From: Eubacteriales bacterium | Lineage (GTDB): Bacteria; Bacillota; Clostridia; Peptostreptococcales; Anaerovoracaceae | Direction: 5' to 3' | DNA: 33,211 nt | Assembly: GCA_028692105.1 (NCBI GenBank) | Contig: JAQUYC010000020.1 | Coordinates: forward strand, 1-33,211 | Part shown: one piece after another, positions 26,989 to 33,211 of the stretch | Layout of the letters: the number at the start of each line of letters is the position of its first letter | How positions within the stretch are numbered: position 1 is the stretch's first letter | Position numbers and translations under genes: made by a program | The notes under the pieces: generated by a model | What the model was told of the DNA's origin: nothing | Seen by the model: the letters and a program-made list of their open reading frames with translations, nothing else | Databases searched by the model: none

Positions 26989-27017
26989 TGATGAAAATCT
27001 ACAAAGATTGTGATTTT

Positions 27018-27060
27018 ACAGACTAAATTCTGTCTACGTCCCTTACATGTCGGGCAGAAT
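27018..27060 (+). other. Alternative hairpins in the metA leader
   Basis: ACAGA (27018-27022) can pair with TCTGT (27029-27033), or ATTCTG (27027-27032) can pair with CAGAAT (27055-27060) with a CCC/GGG inner stem (27040-27042, 27052-27054). The two hairpins share the same middle arm and exclude each other. The second one ends 5 bases before the AAAGGAG of metA. The 90-base gap is too short for a SAM riboswitch, and no T-run is seen. Function inferred only. Confidence 0.3.
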
Positions 27061-27078
27061 GTTAAAGGAGATGATTAA

Positions 27079-28008
27079 ATGCCTATAATAGTACCCAAAG
27101 AATTGCCCGCATATAAAACACTGAGAGAAGAAAATGTGTTTGTAATGCCTGAAAAGAGAGCCCAGAAACAGGATATAAGACCGCTTCGAATAGCGATAGT
27201 GAACCTCATGCCTACAAAAGAGGTTACAGAAACTCAATTGATCAGAATGCTGGCAAATACTCCGCTTCAGGTCGAACTTGAGCTTTTGACCATGTATTCA
27301 CATGAATCGAAAAATACGGATCAGCATCATCTTGACAATTTTTATAAGACTTATGAGGAAATAAAGCATCAAAGGTATGATGGTATGATTATAACCGGCG
27401 CTCCCGTTGAGTATCTGCCTTTTAGCGAGGTTGATTACTGGAAGGAACTGACTGAGATCTTTGAATACACAAAATCGAATGTGTTCAGCACTCTGCATAT
27501 ATGCTGGGGTGCTCAAGCCGCACTCTATTATCATTATGGAATTGATAAATACGTGATGCCGGAAAAGCTGTTCGGCGTTTTCAAGCATACGTTGAAAGAT
27601 AAGAAATCAGAGCTTACCAGAGGATTTGATGAGGAATTCTACGCACCCCACTCAAGGCATACACAAGTCAGAAAAGAAGACATACAAAATATTCCCGAAT
27701 TAAAGATATTAGCTGAATCAGAAGCAACAGGGCCACATATAATTGCTACCAGGGATAAACGTATGATCTTTGTTCAGGGTCACATGGAATATGAACGAGA
27801 CACTTTAAAACTGGAATATGAACGAGATATAAAGAAGGGGCTCAAGATTGACGTTCCTATGGATTACTTCAAAGATAATAATCCGACAAAACGCGTTATA
27901 GTAAAATGGAGCGGTCATGGCAATCTCTTCTTTGCAAATTGGCTCAATTATATATATCAGGAGACTCCGTACGATCTGAATAAGCTTGATGAATTAAACA
28001 AGAAATAG
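27079..28008 (+). CDS. metA: Homoserine O-acyltransferase MetA, predicted acetyl-CoA type
   Basis: First committed step of methionine synthesis, acylation of homoserine. 309 residues, standard MetA length. Catalytic residues are at canonical positions: nucleophile C142 (HICWGAQAAL), H235 and E237 (GHMEYERDTL). Residue 111 is Glu (ITGAPVEYLPF); in characterised Bacillus-type MetA a Glu here gives acetyl-CoA specificity, so the product is predicted to be O-acetylhomoserine despite the common name homoserine O-succinyltransferase. AAAGGAG is 7 bases before ATG 27079. It follows tgt by 90 bases with a structured leader, and the RlmD-type gene follows after 62 bases. Confidence 0.94.
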   Translation: MPIIVPKELPAYKTLREENVFVMPEKRAQKQDIRPLRIAIVNLMPTKEVTETQLIRMLANTPLQVELELLTMYSHESKNTDQHHLDNFYKTYEEIKHQRYDGMIITGAPVEYLPFSEVDYWKELTEIFEYTKSNVFSTLHICWGAQAALYYHYGIDKYVMPEKLFGVFKHTLKDKKSELTRGFDEEFYAPHSRHTQVRKEDIQNIPELKILAESEATGPHIIATRDKRMIFVQGHMEYERDTLKLEYERDIKKGLKIDVPMDYFKDNNPTKRVIVKWSGHGNLFFANWLNYIYQETPYDLNKLDELNKK

Positions 28009-28070
28009 ATCTCAGCTGCAAATTAAGCTTGGGCATATTGTAACGGATAATATCAAGATCGGAGGCAAGT

Positions 28071-29231
28071 ATGGATATCTGCAAGCACAGCGAAAACTGC
28101 GGAGGCTGTATATATCAGGGGGTACCTTATCAGGATCAGATAATATTAAAAGGTAAGGAAGTATTAAGGTTACTTGAGGAAAAAGATATATTATTTGAAA
28201 AATATTTAGGAATTGAAGGCAGCCCCAGGAGGTATGCTTACCGCAATAAAATGGAATACACCTTCGGGGACGAAGTAAAAAATGGTGAAATGACACTTGG
28301 AATGCACAAGAAAGGTCGCTTCATGTCTATCGTCACAGTAGATGAATGCCAGATCGTTGATCCCGATTTCAATGTGATATTAAAAGCAACCCTTGAATTT
28401 TGCCTTAAGAAAGGTTACATATTTTATCACAAAAAAACACATTCCGGACTTATGCGAAACCTTATAATACGAAAAGGGGAGCATACCGAAGAGCTTCTTG
28501 TTAATGTAGTGACATCCTCGCAGCAGAATTTTGATGGAGACGAGTTTGCGAAAATGCTTCTCAGCCTGCCTCTTCAAAACAGTCTTGTGGGGATTTTACA
28601 TACCATCAATGATCGTGTCGCAGATTTTGTTTATGCCGACAAACTTGATATAATCTGGGGACGCGATTATTATACAGAAGAGATTATGGGGCTAAAATTC
28701 AAAGTTAGTGCGTTTTCTTTTTTTCAGACAAATATACTTGCTATAGAAAAATTATACACAGAAGCTCTGTCATTGATAAAAGATCTGAACGGAAAGACGG
28801 TGTTCGACCTTTATTGCGGAACCGGAACTATAGCTCAGACGATTTCACTCAGAGCAAAAAAGGTCATTGGAGTCGAAATAGTGGAAGAAGCTGTTGAAGC
28901 GGCAAAGGAAAATGCTCGTTTGAACGGTATTGAAAACTGTGAGTTTATTGCAGGTGATGTGATGGAAGTTCTGGATCGCATTCATGATAAGCCGGATGTA
29001 ATAGTTCTGGATCCTCCCAGAGTTGGAATACATAATAAGGCCCTTGATAAAATACTTAACTACAGGGTTAATCAAATCGTATACATATCGTGCAACCCTT
29101 CAAGTCTTGCTGATAATTTGAGCCTTATGCAGTATTCTGGCTACAAAATTAATAGTATAAAGGCATTTGATAATTTTCCGCACACAAAGCACGTGGAGTG
29201 TGTTGCCTTGATGTCTAGGGTGGAGAAATAG
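28071..29231 (+). CDS. RlmD/TrmA-family RNA (uracil-C5) methyltransferase
   Basis: SAM-dependent m5U methyltransferase of the RumA/RlmD/RlmCD family, probably acting on 23S rRNA. 386 residues, shorter than E. coli RlmD because the N-terminal TRAM domain is absent. Iron-sulfur ligands C4, C10, C13 (CKHSENCGGC) and C93 (DECQIV). SAM motif VFDLYCGTGTIAQ, then VIGVEIVEEAVEAAKENA, VLDPPRVG, and the nucleophile loop YISCNPSSLADN, ending KHVECVALMSR. Which uridine is modified (747, 1939 or both) cannot be read from the sequence. Good GGAGGCAAG site upstream. A long hairpin terminator follows. Confidence 0.92.
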   Translation: MDICKHSENCGGCIYQGVPYQDQIILKGKEVLRLLEEKDILFEKYLGIEGSPRRYAYRNKMEYTFGDEVKNGEMTLGMHKKGRFMSIVTVDECQIVDPDFNVILKATLEFCLKKGYIFYHKKTHSGLMRNLIIRKGEHTEELLVNVVTSSQQNFDGDEFAKMLLSLPLQNSLVGILHTINDRVADFVYADKLDIIWGRDYYTEEIMGLKFKVSAFSFFQTNILAIEKLYTEALSLIKDLNGKTVFDLYCGTGTIAQTISLRAKKVIGVEIVEEAVEAAKENARLNGIENCEFIAGDVMEVLDRIHDKPDVIVLDPPRVGIHNKALDKILNYRVNQIVYISCNPSSLADNLSLMQYSGYKINSIKAFDNFPHTKHVECVALMSRVEK

Positions 29232-29250
29232 AAGAATTGCAAATGCCTGT

Positions 29251-29330
29251 AAATAAAGGGTTTCCAGACATTGAGCTTTTCTCTCGGCTACTTTGCCAGA
29301 GGTGATAATGTCAGGAAACCCTTATTTTTA
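29251..29330 (+). terminator. Long structured terminator after the RlmD-type gene
   Basis: Outer arms at 29251-29272 and 29306-29327 pair over about 20 bp with one bulge and one mismatch (AAATAA, GGGTTTCC, GACATT against the complement). Inside, CTCT-C-GGC and GCCAGAG form a second hairpin. A T-rich tail (TTATTTTTATTGTTT) follows. It should terminate transcription, but it is larger than most intrinsic terminators and may be a small RNA or repeat element. Confidence 0.7.
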
Positions 29331-29366
29331 TTGTTTGCGGTAACATATCCACTGCCCTGAAAGTGA

Positions 29367-29430
29367 TAGGGTTGAGTTGACAGGTTAGATAACGCTTATT
29401 TTTGTAGGGGTTGAGGAGACAGGATAGATA
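29367..29430 (+). repeat. Two imperfect direct repeats, 39-base period
   Basis: TAGGGTTGAG-TTGACAGG-TTAGATA at 29367-29391 and TAGGGGTTGAG-GAGACAGG-ATAGATA at 29405-29430; 25 and 26 bases with three substitutions and one indel. Repeats of this kind are seen as paired operators or as transposase-binding sites at element ends; neither can be chosen from the sequence. Confidence 0.6.
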
Positions 29431-29495
29431 TCAGGAATCGAAGAAATTCATTGCGTTTTTGCAGAAAAAATGTTATAATAAGCAATTAGCTAAAT

Positions 29496-29516
29496 GCATA
29501 AAGCATAAAGCATAAA
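29496..29516 (+). repeat. GCATAAA x3 tandem heptamer
   Basis: Three perfect, adjacent copies of GCATAAA (29496-29502, 29503-29509, 29510-29516), 24 bases before the GTG start of the regulator and about 17 after the -10. Copy number changes would alter the leader length but not a reading frame. Confidence 0.8.
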
Positions 29517-29539
29517 GATTATAGAATGGGGGTTAATCG

Positions 29540-29902
29540 GTGAAATATAAATCATTCAGTTCATTTTTAGTAAGTAAACGAGATGCTATAAATCTTACTA
29601 ACAGTAAGCTTGCTTCTTTAGCTAATATTTCGGCTGTTTATCTTGGTGAAATTATAAAAAAGAAAAAGAATCCTCCAGATAAGAAAACTCAATATGCGTT
29701 GGCAGAAGCACTGCAGCTAAGTGAAGAAGAAAAGGTTGAGTTTTTTGACTTAGCTGCTAGTGAGCGGAGGGAAATTCCAGTCGACATATATGATTACTTA
29801 CTGGAAAGGGAAGATTTATTAGAAGAAATTCGGGCAAAGAAAATGGACGAGGGAAAGGAAGAACATCATGAAAAAGGTAAAACCAATAAAGAAATCAATT
29901 GA
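29540..29902 (+). CDS. Xre/Cro-type helix-turn-helix regulator
   Basis: 120-residue DNA-binding protein, GTG start with GGGGG site. HTH at about 10-60: LVSKRDAINLTNSKLASLANISAVYLGEIIKKKKNPPDKKTQYALAEALQLSEEEKVEFFDLA. A family-like segment RREIPVDIYDYLLE follows, then a charged tail (EEIRAKKMDEGKEEHHEKGKTNKEIN). The last 35 bases overlap the start of the first methyltransferase gene. As with controller proteins of restriction-modification loci, it may regulate the methylases; that is inference from position. Preceded by its own promoter and repeats, so it may autoregulate. Confidence 0.82.
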   Translation: MKYKSFSSFLVSKRDAINLTNSKLASLANISAVYLGEIIKKKKNPPDKKTQYALAEALQLSEEEKVEFFDLAASERREIPVDIYDYLLEREDLLEEIRAKKMDEGKEEHHEKGKTNKEIN

Positions 29903-31736
29903 AGCTAAAGGACATACTCCTCAATATAGAATGCATAAATACTTTGCCAGAAGACCTTATAATGTTTTTAATAATTTAATTAGACATTATTCAAATAAGA
30001 ATGATATTATATTGGATTGCTTTTGTGGTGGTGGAGTAACAGTTTTTGAAGGGGCGTCTTTAGAGAGAAAAGTAATAGGTGTAGATATAAATCCATTAGC
30101 AACTTTTATCACAAGGATGCAGATGTTCAATGGGGATATTGATCTATTAAAGAAAGTTTACGAAGACTTCTGTAGCCAGATTCGGGAGAAATATGAAAGA
30201 TGGTATTTTGTTGACTTTGGTGATGATAGTGGCATTTGTGAATGGACTGAATGGGTGTATATTGTTCTTTGCCCTCATTGTGGTCAAGAAATAGTTCTAA
30301 CAGAAGATAATAAAATAAAGAATGGCATTTATCAGTGTTCGAATAAATCTTGCGAGGGTCACAGTGGAGTTAGAAGGATTGAAGGTATACCAAATGGTAG
30401 TCTTCCGATACGTGTGCGCTATAGATCGAATGCAACCAATGAAATCAAAACAAGGGCAATAGATTCAAAAACGCAAATTTGCAATTATAACGAGTTATTA
30501 GATACAGTAAATAAGCTAAAATATAGTCCTAATTTTGAGATACCCATGGATTGGGATAGACAACATGAAGATAAGCTAAAAGAACGAGGTGTTACTGAAT
30601 ATAAGGATCTTTTTACAGATAGAAACTATGCTATAAACTGTTCTATTTTTAACGATATTATTTCTAAAAAATCAGAATTACCAAAGGATATATTTGAGAT
30701 GCTATATTTTCTATTTAGCTCAGCATTGAGGTATACAAATAATATGACAAGGGTTACAGATAATTGGGAAAACGGTAACCCTACTTCAATGGACAAACAC
30801 GCATATTGGCTTCCGAATCAATATGTAGAAACCAACGTTGTAGATATCATTTTCAAAAGAGCAAAAAGTATACTTGCTGGAGTTAAATATTCAAAGCAGA
30901 ATTTACCTGAAGGGTGTAAAGAGGCGCATTCTTTCGATGAATTACGAAAAAAAGGTGGCTATCTAGTATTAAACAGAAGTTCAAGTGATCTTCCAATACC
31001 CGATAAATCTATCGATGTAGTAATAACAGACCCGCCTTATGGGAGTAACGTACAATATGCTGAATTATCAGCTGTTTGGAATGCATGGTACGAATCCTTT
31101 AGTGGATTAAATGCTTATATTTTTAAGGATGAAGAAGCAGTTGTCAATAGAAAGGTAAAAGTATCAGGGGCCAAGACTGAAACGGATTATGAGGAGTTAC
31201 TATATAAAATCTACGCAGAGTGTAATAGAGTTTTGAAAGACGGCGGTTATATGGTCTTTACATTCAACAATAAGAATATTAAGGTTTGGATTGCAATGAT
31301 GAAGGCTGTTGCAAGGGCTGGCTTTTATCTTCCGGATGATGGAGTAATCTTCCAAGATTTTATTAAATCTTATAAAAATACTGCGCATTTAAGATACGCA
31401 GGAAATATCCATGGTGATTTCATATATTCGTTTGTTAAAGGAAAGAACCCTGCAATTTCAGTTCTTAATGGGTATACGTTGCAGCAGGTAATTGAGAAAA
31501 ATATTGATATGCAGATTGAACAGCTATATAAGAAACGCAAAAGGTATTCTACCACTGAGCTGTATCAAAAAATATTCTCCAAGCTTGTCTGCGTGCTTAT
31601 GGCATATATTGTAGAACATATTGACAACGAGGAGGAAATGCTTAAAGTTGAAACATATTCCGATGACTATGTAGATAATTTGTTAAAGAAAAAGCTAAAT
31701 TACATTAATGAAAAATGGGTCAAAAAGGAGCAGTAA
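29868..31736 (+). CDS. DNA methyltransferase with DPPY motif and zinc-ribbon insert
   Basis: 622-residue SAM-dependent DNA methyltransferase, probably adenine-N6. KGHTPQYRMHKYFARRPYNVF begins the domain; motif I ILDCFCGGGVTVFEGA (about 48-63) followed by VIGVDINPLA; catalytic motif IV TDPPYGSNVQYAELS (DPPY 388-391). Motif I precedes motif IV by about 330 residues. In between is a C-x2-C/C-x4-C zinc-ribbon-like insert (CPHCG 135-139 and CSNKSC 157-162) and what should be the target-recognition part. This AdoMet-TRD-catalytic order is alpha-like. The C-terminus (about 530-622) is helical and basic. AAGGAAG precedes ATG 29868. The partner methyltransferase starts 4 bases after its stop. DPPY favours m6A but is not proof. 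Confidence 0.85.
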   Translation: MKKVKPIKKSIEAKGHTPQYRMHKYFARRPYNVFNNLIRHYSNKNDIILDCFCGGGVTVFEGASLERKVIGVDINPLATFITRMQMFNGDIDLLKKVYEDFCSQIREKYERWYFVDFGDDSGICEWTEWVYIVLCPHCGQEIVLTEDNKIKNGIYQCSNKSCEGHSGVRRIEGIPNGSLPIRVRYRSNATNEIKTRAIDSKTQICNYNELLDTVNKLKYSPNFEIPMDWDRQHEDKLKERGVTEYKDLFTDRNYAINCSIFNDIISKKSELPKDIFEMLYFLFSSALRYTNNMTRVTDNWENGNPTSMDKHAYWLPNQYVETNVVDIIFKRAKSILAGVKYSKQNLPEGCKEAHSFDELRKKGGYLVLNRSSSDLPIPDKSIDVVITDPPYGSNVQYAELSAVWNAWYESFSGLNAYIFKDEEAVVNRKVKVSGAKTETDYEELLYKIYAECNRVLKDGGYMVFTFNNKNIKVWIAMMKAVARAGFYLPDDGVIFQDFIKSYKNTAHLRYAGNIHGDFIYSFVKGKNPAISVLNGYTLQQVIEKNIDMQIEQLYKKRKRYSTTELYQKIFSKLVCVLMAYIVEHIDNEEEMLKVETYSDDYVDNLLKKKLNYINEKWVKKEQ

Positions 31737-31740
31737 TGCT

Positions 31741-33078
31741 ATGAAAGAACTTCTTAATGAAAGGCAGATATATGAAAGTAAAGAATTACAGCAGTTTATT
31801 TTACAATTAGAGTGTCGATATGAAATTAAAGACTTATCATATAAATATAGTAATTCTGTAAATTTTTCCGAGAACGCTGACGTACCATTTCATCAATGGT
31901 TTCGCTATCGAGAAGGGTTTTCAGGTAATTTAATAAAGGAGTTAATTAGAGATTCTGGTGCTGCTAAAGGTGAAGTAATAATTGATCCATTCAGTGGATC
32001 TGGAACAACTCCTGTGGTTGCTGTTCTTAATGGATACTATGGATTTGGCATAGACGTAAATCCATTATCAGCGTTTATAGCTAATGTTAAAATGCAGCAA
32101 TACACGCAAAATGAGTTGCAATTATGTAAAAGTTTAGTGAGGGATTTACCAGAATTTAAAACATCTAGGACAAATAAATATGATGACATAAAAAAGTATT
32201 TCACTCAAAGAAATTTTGAGACGCTTTGCAGTTTGAAAGATTATATAGACAACATAGGTGACACGAGAGTGCAATTGATTTTGAAAACTGCTTTCCTTTG
32301 TATTATTGAGAGTTCTTCTAACCGTCGGAGAGATGGTAATGGTTTAAAAACAGTTAACACAAAGGTCTCAGATGTAAGAGATGTTTTTATTAATAAAGCA
32401 ATTGAAATTCTGAACGATTTAGAATCTACATCAAGTAATTTAAAAGGCAAAGGAGAATGTATTGCTGATAGTGCTAAAAACTTATATCAAATATTTAAAC
32501 AGAATTACGAATCAAAGAATTTAAAGGCCGGGACAATTATTTTTTCACCACCATACCCGAATTCATTTGATTATTTCGAATCATATAAATTAGAACTTGT
32601 TTTTGGCGATTTTGCTACTAATATTCAAGGGATTAACGATTTTAGAAAGCAAGCGGTAAGGTCATTTGTTGGTGTAAAAGAGCAAAAAGAGTCAGATAAA
32701 TATATAAATATTATCGCAGAAGAAATTGAAAAGGCGATTCCTATAAAAGAAGCAGAGACTGGAAAAAGGGACTCGCGAACCAGAAAGGTTCCTAATATGA
32801 TTAAGGGGTATTTTTCTGACATGCAGGAAATAATTAGGCAGTGCGGTCTTTGCCTTGAAAAAGGCAAAAAAACATATATAGTTATTGATCAATCTGCTTA
32901 TGTTGGTGTTATAGTTCCAACGGATTTGTTGTTAGCTTATTTATCTGAGCAAGTTGGATTTCGAGTGGAAAGTATCATAGAATGCAGAAAGTGCCGAACA
33001 TCGGCTCAACAATTGCAGCGTTTTCCTTATTTAAAAAATGTATTAAGGGAGAGCATAGTAGAATTGGTGAAAGAATAA
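31741..33078 (+). CDS. DNA methyltransferase with SPPY motif (probable m4C)
   Basis: 445-residue SAM-dependent DNA methyltransferase. N-terminal lead-in (about 1-75: FHQWFRYREGFSGNLIKELI), motif I IIDPFSGSGTTPVVAVL (about 80-96) with GFGIDVNPLSAF, SSSNRRRDGNGLK in the middle, and catalytic motif IV IIFSPPYPNSFDYFESYKLEL (SPPY 269-272). SPPY is typical of N4-cytosine enzymes, so m4C is the best guess. The C-terminal part (about 350-445) holds YIVIDQSAYVGV and a CRKCRT pair. ATG 31741 was chosen over ATG 31708, which would overlap the previous gene, because AGGAG lies 10 bases upstream of 31741 and 4 bases separate it from the first methylase. Its stop is followed at once by a G+C-rich repeat array. 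Confidence 0.83.
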   Translation: MKELLNERQIYESKELQQFILQLECRYEIKDLSYKYSNSVNFSENADVPFHQWFRYREGFSGNLIKELIRDSGAAKGEVIIDPFSGSGTTPVVAVLNGYYGFGIDVNPLSAFIANVKMQQYTQNELQLCKSLVRDLPEFKTSRTNKYDDIKKYFTQRNFETLCSLKDYIDNIGDTRVQLILKTAFLCIIESSSNRRRDGNGLKTVNTKVSDVRDVFINKAIEILNDLESTSSNLKGKGECIADSAKNLYQIFKQNYESKNLKAGTIIFSPPYPNSFDYFESYKLELVFGDFATNIQGINDFRKQAVRSFVGVKEQKESDKYINIIAEEIEKAIPIKEAETGKRDSRTRKVPNMIKGYFSDMQEIIRQCGLCLEKGKKTYIVIDQSAYVGVIVPTDLLLAYLSEQVGFRVESIIECRKCRTSAQQLQRFPYLKNVLRESIVELVKE

Positions 33079-33211
33079 CAAACTGCTGCGTATTCCGGAA
33101 CATCCGGACGGCAATTCCGGAAACATCCGGACACGAAACCGGAGGCATCCGGACACTTTGCCGGCTAATTTGATTGTAAAATAATTGCTGCTTTTCGGCA
33201 ACATATTTTAT
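33079..33211. repeat. Short G+C-rich tandem repeats at window end
   Basis: At 33091-33165 a unit of 22-25 bases recurs with changes: (T)TCCGGAACATCCGGACGG, then TTCCGGAAACATCCGGACAC, then ACCGGAGGCATCCGGACAC, then a partial CCGG. The core is CATCCGGAC, which recurs three times. It is strikingly G+C-rich against the surrounding DNA. Such arrays occur at termini of IS21-like and related elements as transposase-binding sites, but no transposase gene is in the window. The last 45 bases show nothing I can identify. Confidence 0.6.

Larger units (their letters stand above)
29331..29539 (+). promoter_or_regulatory. Regulatory region of the regulator-methyltransferase operon
   Basis: Intergenic stretch after the long terminator. 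Imperfect direct repeats lie at 29367-29391 and 29405-29430, a -35/-10 pair TTGCGT (29451-29456), 17 bases, TATAAT (29474-29479), and a heptamer GCATAAA three times in tandem (29496-29516) in the presumed 5' leader. The GTG start at 29540 has GGGGG 8 bases upstream. The TATAAT is perfect; the -35 matches only TTG. The repeats could be operators of the encoded regulator. Confidence 0.6.

Noticed and set aside
26989-27078. SAM riboswitch or T-box before metA
   Set aside because: The gap is only 90 bases and shows none of the conserved core or terminator elements of those classes.
33091-33165. CRISPR array
   Set aside because: The units are degenerate and the spaces between cores are too short and similar to be spacers.
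32982-33173. Open frame overlapping the end of the second methylase and the repeats
   Set aside because: It runs out of frame over a real gene and into a repeat array, so the protein-like sequence is an artefact.

Overview
The window reads as chromosomal DNA of a motile, anaerobic-type Clostridia (Bacillota). The evidence is gene content: a MotAB stator, the fused IspH-ribosomal protein S1 gene found in Clostridia, TepA, YlmC/YmxH and SpoIID-type proteins, the recN-argR pair, a monoderm-type Tad pilus locus without a secretin, and tandem Spo0A-type boxes. I cannot name the genus. No rRNA, tRNA, CRISPR array or complete insertion sequence was seen.

Layout. 1-673: 3' part of a histidine kinase gene interrupted by an in-frame TAA. 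691-2611 (minus): motB, motA and a PRC-barrel gene. 2794-3531: tepA. 3532-11741: a Tad/Flp pilus operon (TadZ, TadA/CpaF ATPase, TadB, a TadC with an extra extracytoplasmic Ig-like domain, a 50-residue Flp pilin, a TadE-like protein, a DUF5702-like protein, a second TadE-like protein ending in two metal-binding modules, and a DUF6382-like protein). It is preceded by two Spo0A boxes with the classical 3-bp spacer and a candidate promoter. 11802-12500: a tiny zinc-ribbon protein (minus) and an unrecognised 87-residue protein. 12593-18648: DUF5685, J-domain protein, membrane protein, SPOR protein, rarA and ispH-S1, all co-directional. 18755-20864 (minus): recN and argR. 21081-29231: ruvC-ruvA-ruvB-spoIID-queA-tgt, then metA and an RlmD-type methyltransferase. 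29540-33078: an overlapping set of a Xre-type regulator and two DNA methyltransferases, one with a DPPY and one with an SPPY catalytic motif. Short repeats flank this set on both sides.

How the parts work together. DNA repair and SOS genes cluster here (rarA, recN, ruvCAB). The ruvC promoter has a near-consensus Gram-positive LexA box between its -35 and -10, and argR has a good promoter followed by AT-rich ARG-box-like palindromes. queA and tgt are consecutive queuosine steps. The Tad locus is the main surface structure; the Spo0A boxes suggest it may be tied to the sporulation/stationary-phase phosphorelay. The methyltransferase set at the right looks like acquired accessory DNA: in a few sampled lines it is poorer in G+C than its left neighbours, it has a dedicated regulator, and it follows a terminator and imperfect direct repeats. 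No restriction or other effector gene lies inside the window, so the rest of any defence system would be beyond 33211.

The strongest candidates for something new are the Tad operon's regulation and architecture (Spo0A boxes, Ig-like TadC, doubled H-x3-C-x22-C-x2-C modules on a pseudopilin) and the regulator plus DPPY/SPPY methyltransferase pair.
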